Shown here: piece after piece, positions 5,596 to 5,797 of the stretch | Layout of the letters: the number at the start of each line of letters is the position of its first letter | Position numbering within the stretch: the stretch's first letter is position 1 | Assembly: GCA_029059925.1 (NCBI GenBank) | Contig: JAIDVA010000266.1 | Span: forward strand, 1-5,797 | Origin: Eubacterium sp. | GTDB taxonomy: Bacteria; Bacillota; Clostridia; Oscillospirales; Acutalibacteraceae | DNA: 5,797 bases | Direction of reading: 5' to 3' | The notes under the pieces: model-generated | Told to the model about the DNA's origin: nothing | The model's database searches: none | Seen by the model: only the letters and a program-made list of their open reading frames with translations | Translations under genes and position numbers: made by a program

Positions 5596-5797
5596 ATGCT
5601 TGATGAAAATTATATAAGAAGTGTAAAATTGAATGATAAGTACATTCATGAAATCGAAAATTCGTATTTGAAAGATGTTGCATCCGTTAAATTCCTGCTT
5701 GAAGGAAACACAATTCAATTTGACAAAAGAATAACCTTCATTATTGGTGAAAACGGCATTGGCAAATCGACCTTGCTTGAAGCAATCGCAGTTGCAT
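5596..5797 (+). CDS. AAA/ABC-like ATPase, N-terminal part (runs off the window)
   Basis: Only the first 67 codons are present; the frame is open to the window edge. The segment FDKRITFIIGENGIGKSTLL contains a Walker A motif GENGIGKST (51-59) preceded by the beta-strand ITFII, as in SMC/RecF/ABC-type P-loop ATPases. LLEAIAVA after the P-loop, together with an N-terminal region of about 45 residues before it, recalls the small stand-alone AAA-family ATPases often listed as predicted ATPases (COG3910-like, from memory). Signature, Walker B and any effector domain lie outside the window, so the function is unknown. The start is supported by AAAGGA at 5582-5587. The same strand and the 45-bp spacing without a terminator suggest co-transcription with the GTPase-nuclease gene. 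Confidence 0.8.
   Translation, partial: MLDENYIRSVKLNDKYIHEIENSYLKDVASVKFLLEGNTIQFDKRITFIIGENGIGKSTLLEAIAVA

Noticed and set aside
1..5797. CRISPR array, tRNA, rRNA, riboswitch or insertion sequence
   Set aside because: No repeated spacer-sized units, cloverleaf-like segments, transposase motifs or terminal inverted repeats were seen. The intergenic regions are all shorter than 200 bp.

Overview
The window looks like the chromosome of a low-GC, endospore-forming Firmicute, most likely a gut-type Clostridia (Oscillospiraceae or Ruminococcaceae-like). The reasons are AT-rich intergenic DNA, strong GGAGG-type ribosome binding sites, a SpoVAC sporulation protein, a lipobox-anchored extracellular glycosidase-like protein, and a translational GTPase of a kind I associate with Clostridia. 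Placement below that level is inference. No phage, insertion sequence, CRISPR, tRNA or rRNA signal was seen.

Layout, left to right: a rho-independent terminator (25-58) closes a minus-strand MacB/LolD-type ABC ATPase gene (78-824), which has a near-consensus sigma-A promoter (859-887). A short intergenic region with a perfect 16-bp inverted repeat separates it from a divergent plus-strand spoVAC (937-1380). A hairpin with T-tracts on both sides (1385-1427) lies between spoVAC and a convergent minus-strand lipoprotein gene with sialidase-type Asp boxes (1432-2775). A divergent promoter region (2776-2946), with one promoter facing each way and a second perfect inverted repeat, leads into a large plus-strand gene (2947-5550). 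That gene encodes a TetM/EF-G-like GTPase fused to a C-terminal NYN/Rae1 (YacP) ribonuclease domain. After a 45-bp gap without a visible terminator comes the 5' end of an AAA/ABC-like ATPase gene (5596 to the window edge).

The genes do not form one pathway. The ABC ATPase, spoVAC and the lipoprotein each appear to be monocistronic, and only the GTPase-nuclease and the following ATPase could share a transcript. The most interesting object is the 867-residue GTPase-Rae1 fusion. Both halves belong to families that act at the ribosomal A site. The GTPase lacks the loop that TetM uses to displace tetracycline, so a role in ribosome rescue or ribosome-coupled mRNA cleavage is a better hypothesis than drug resistance.
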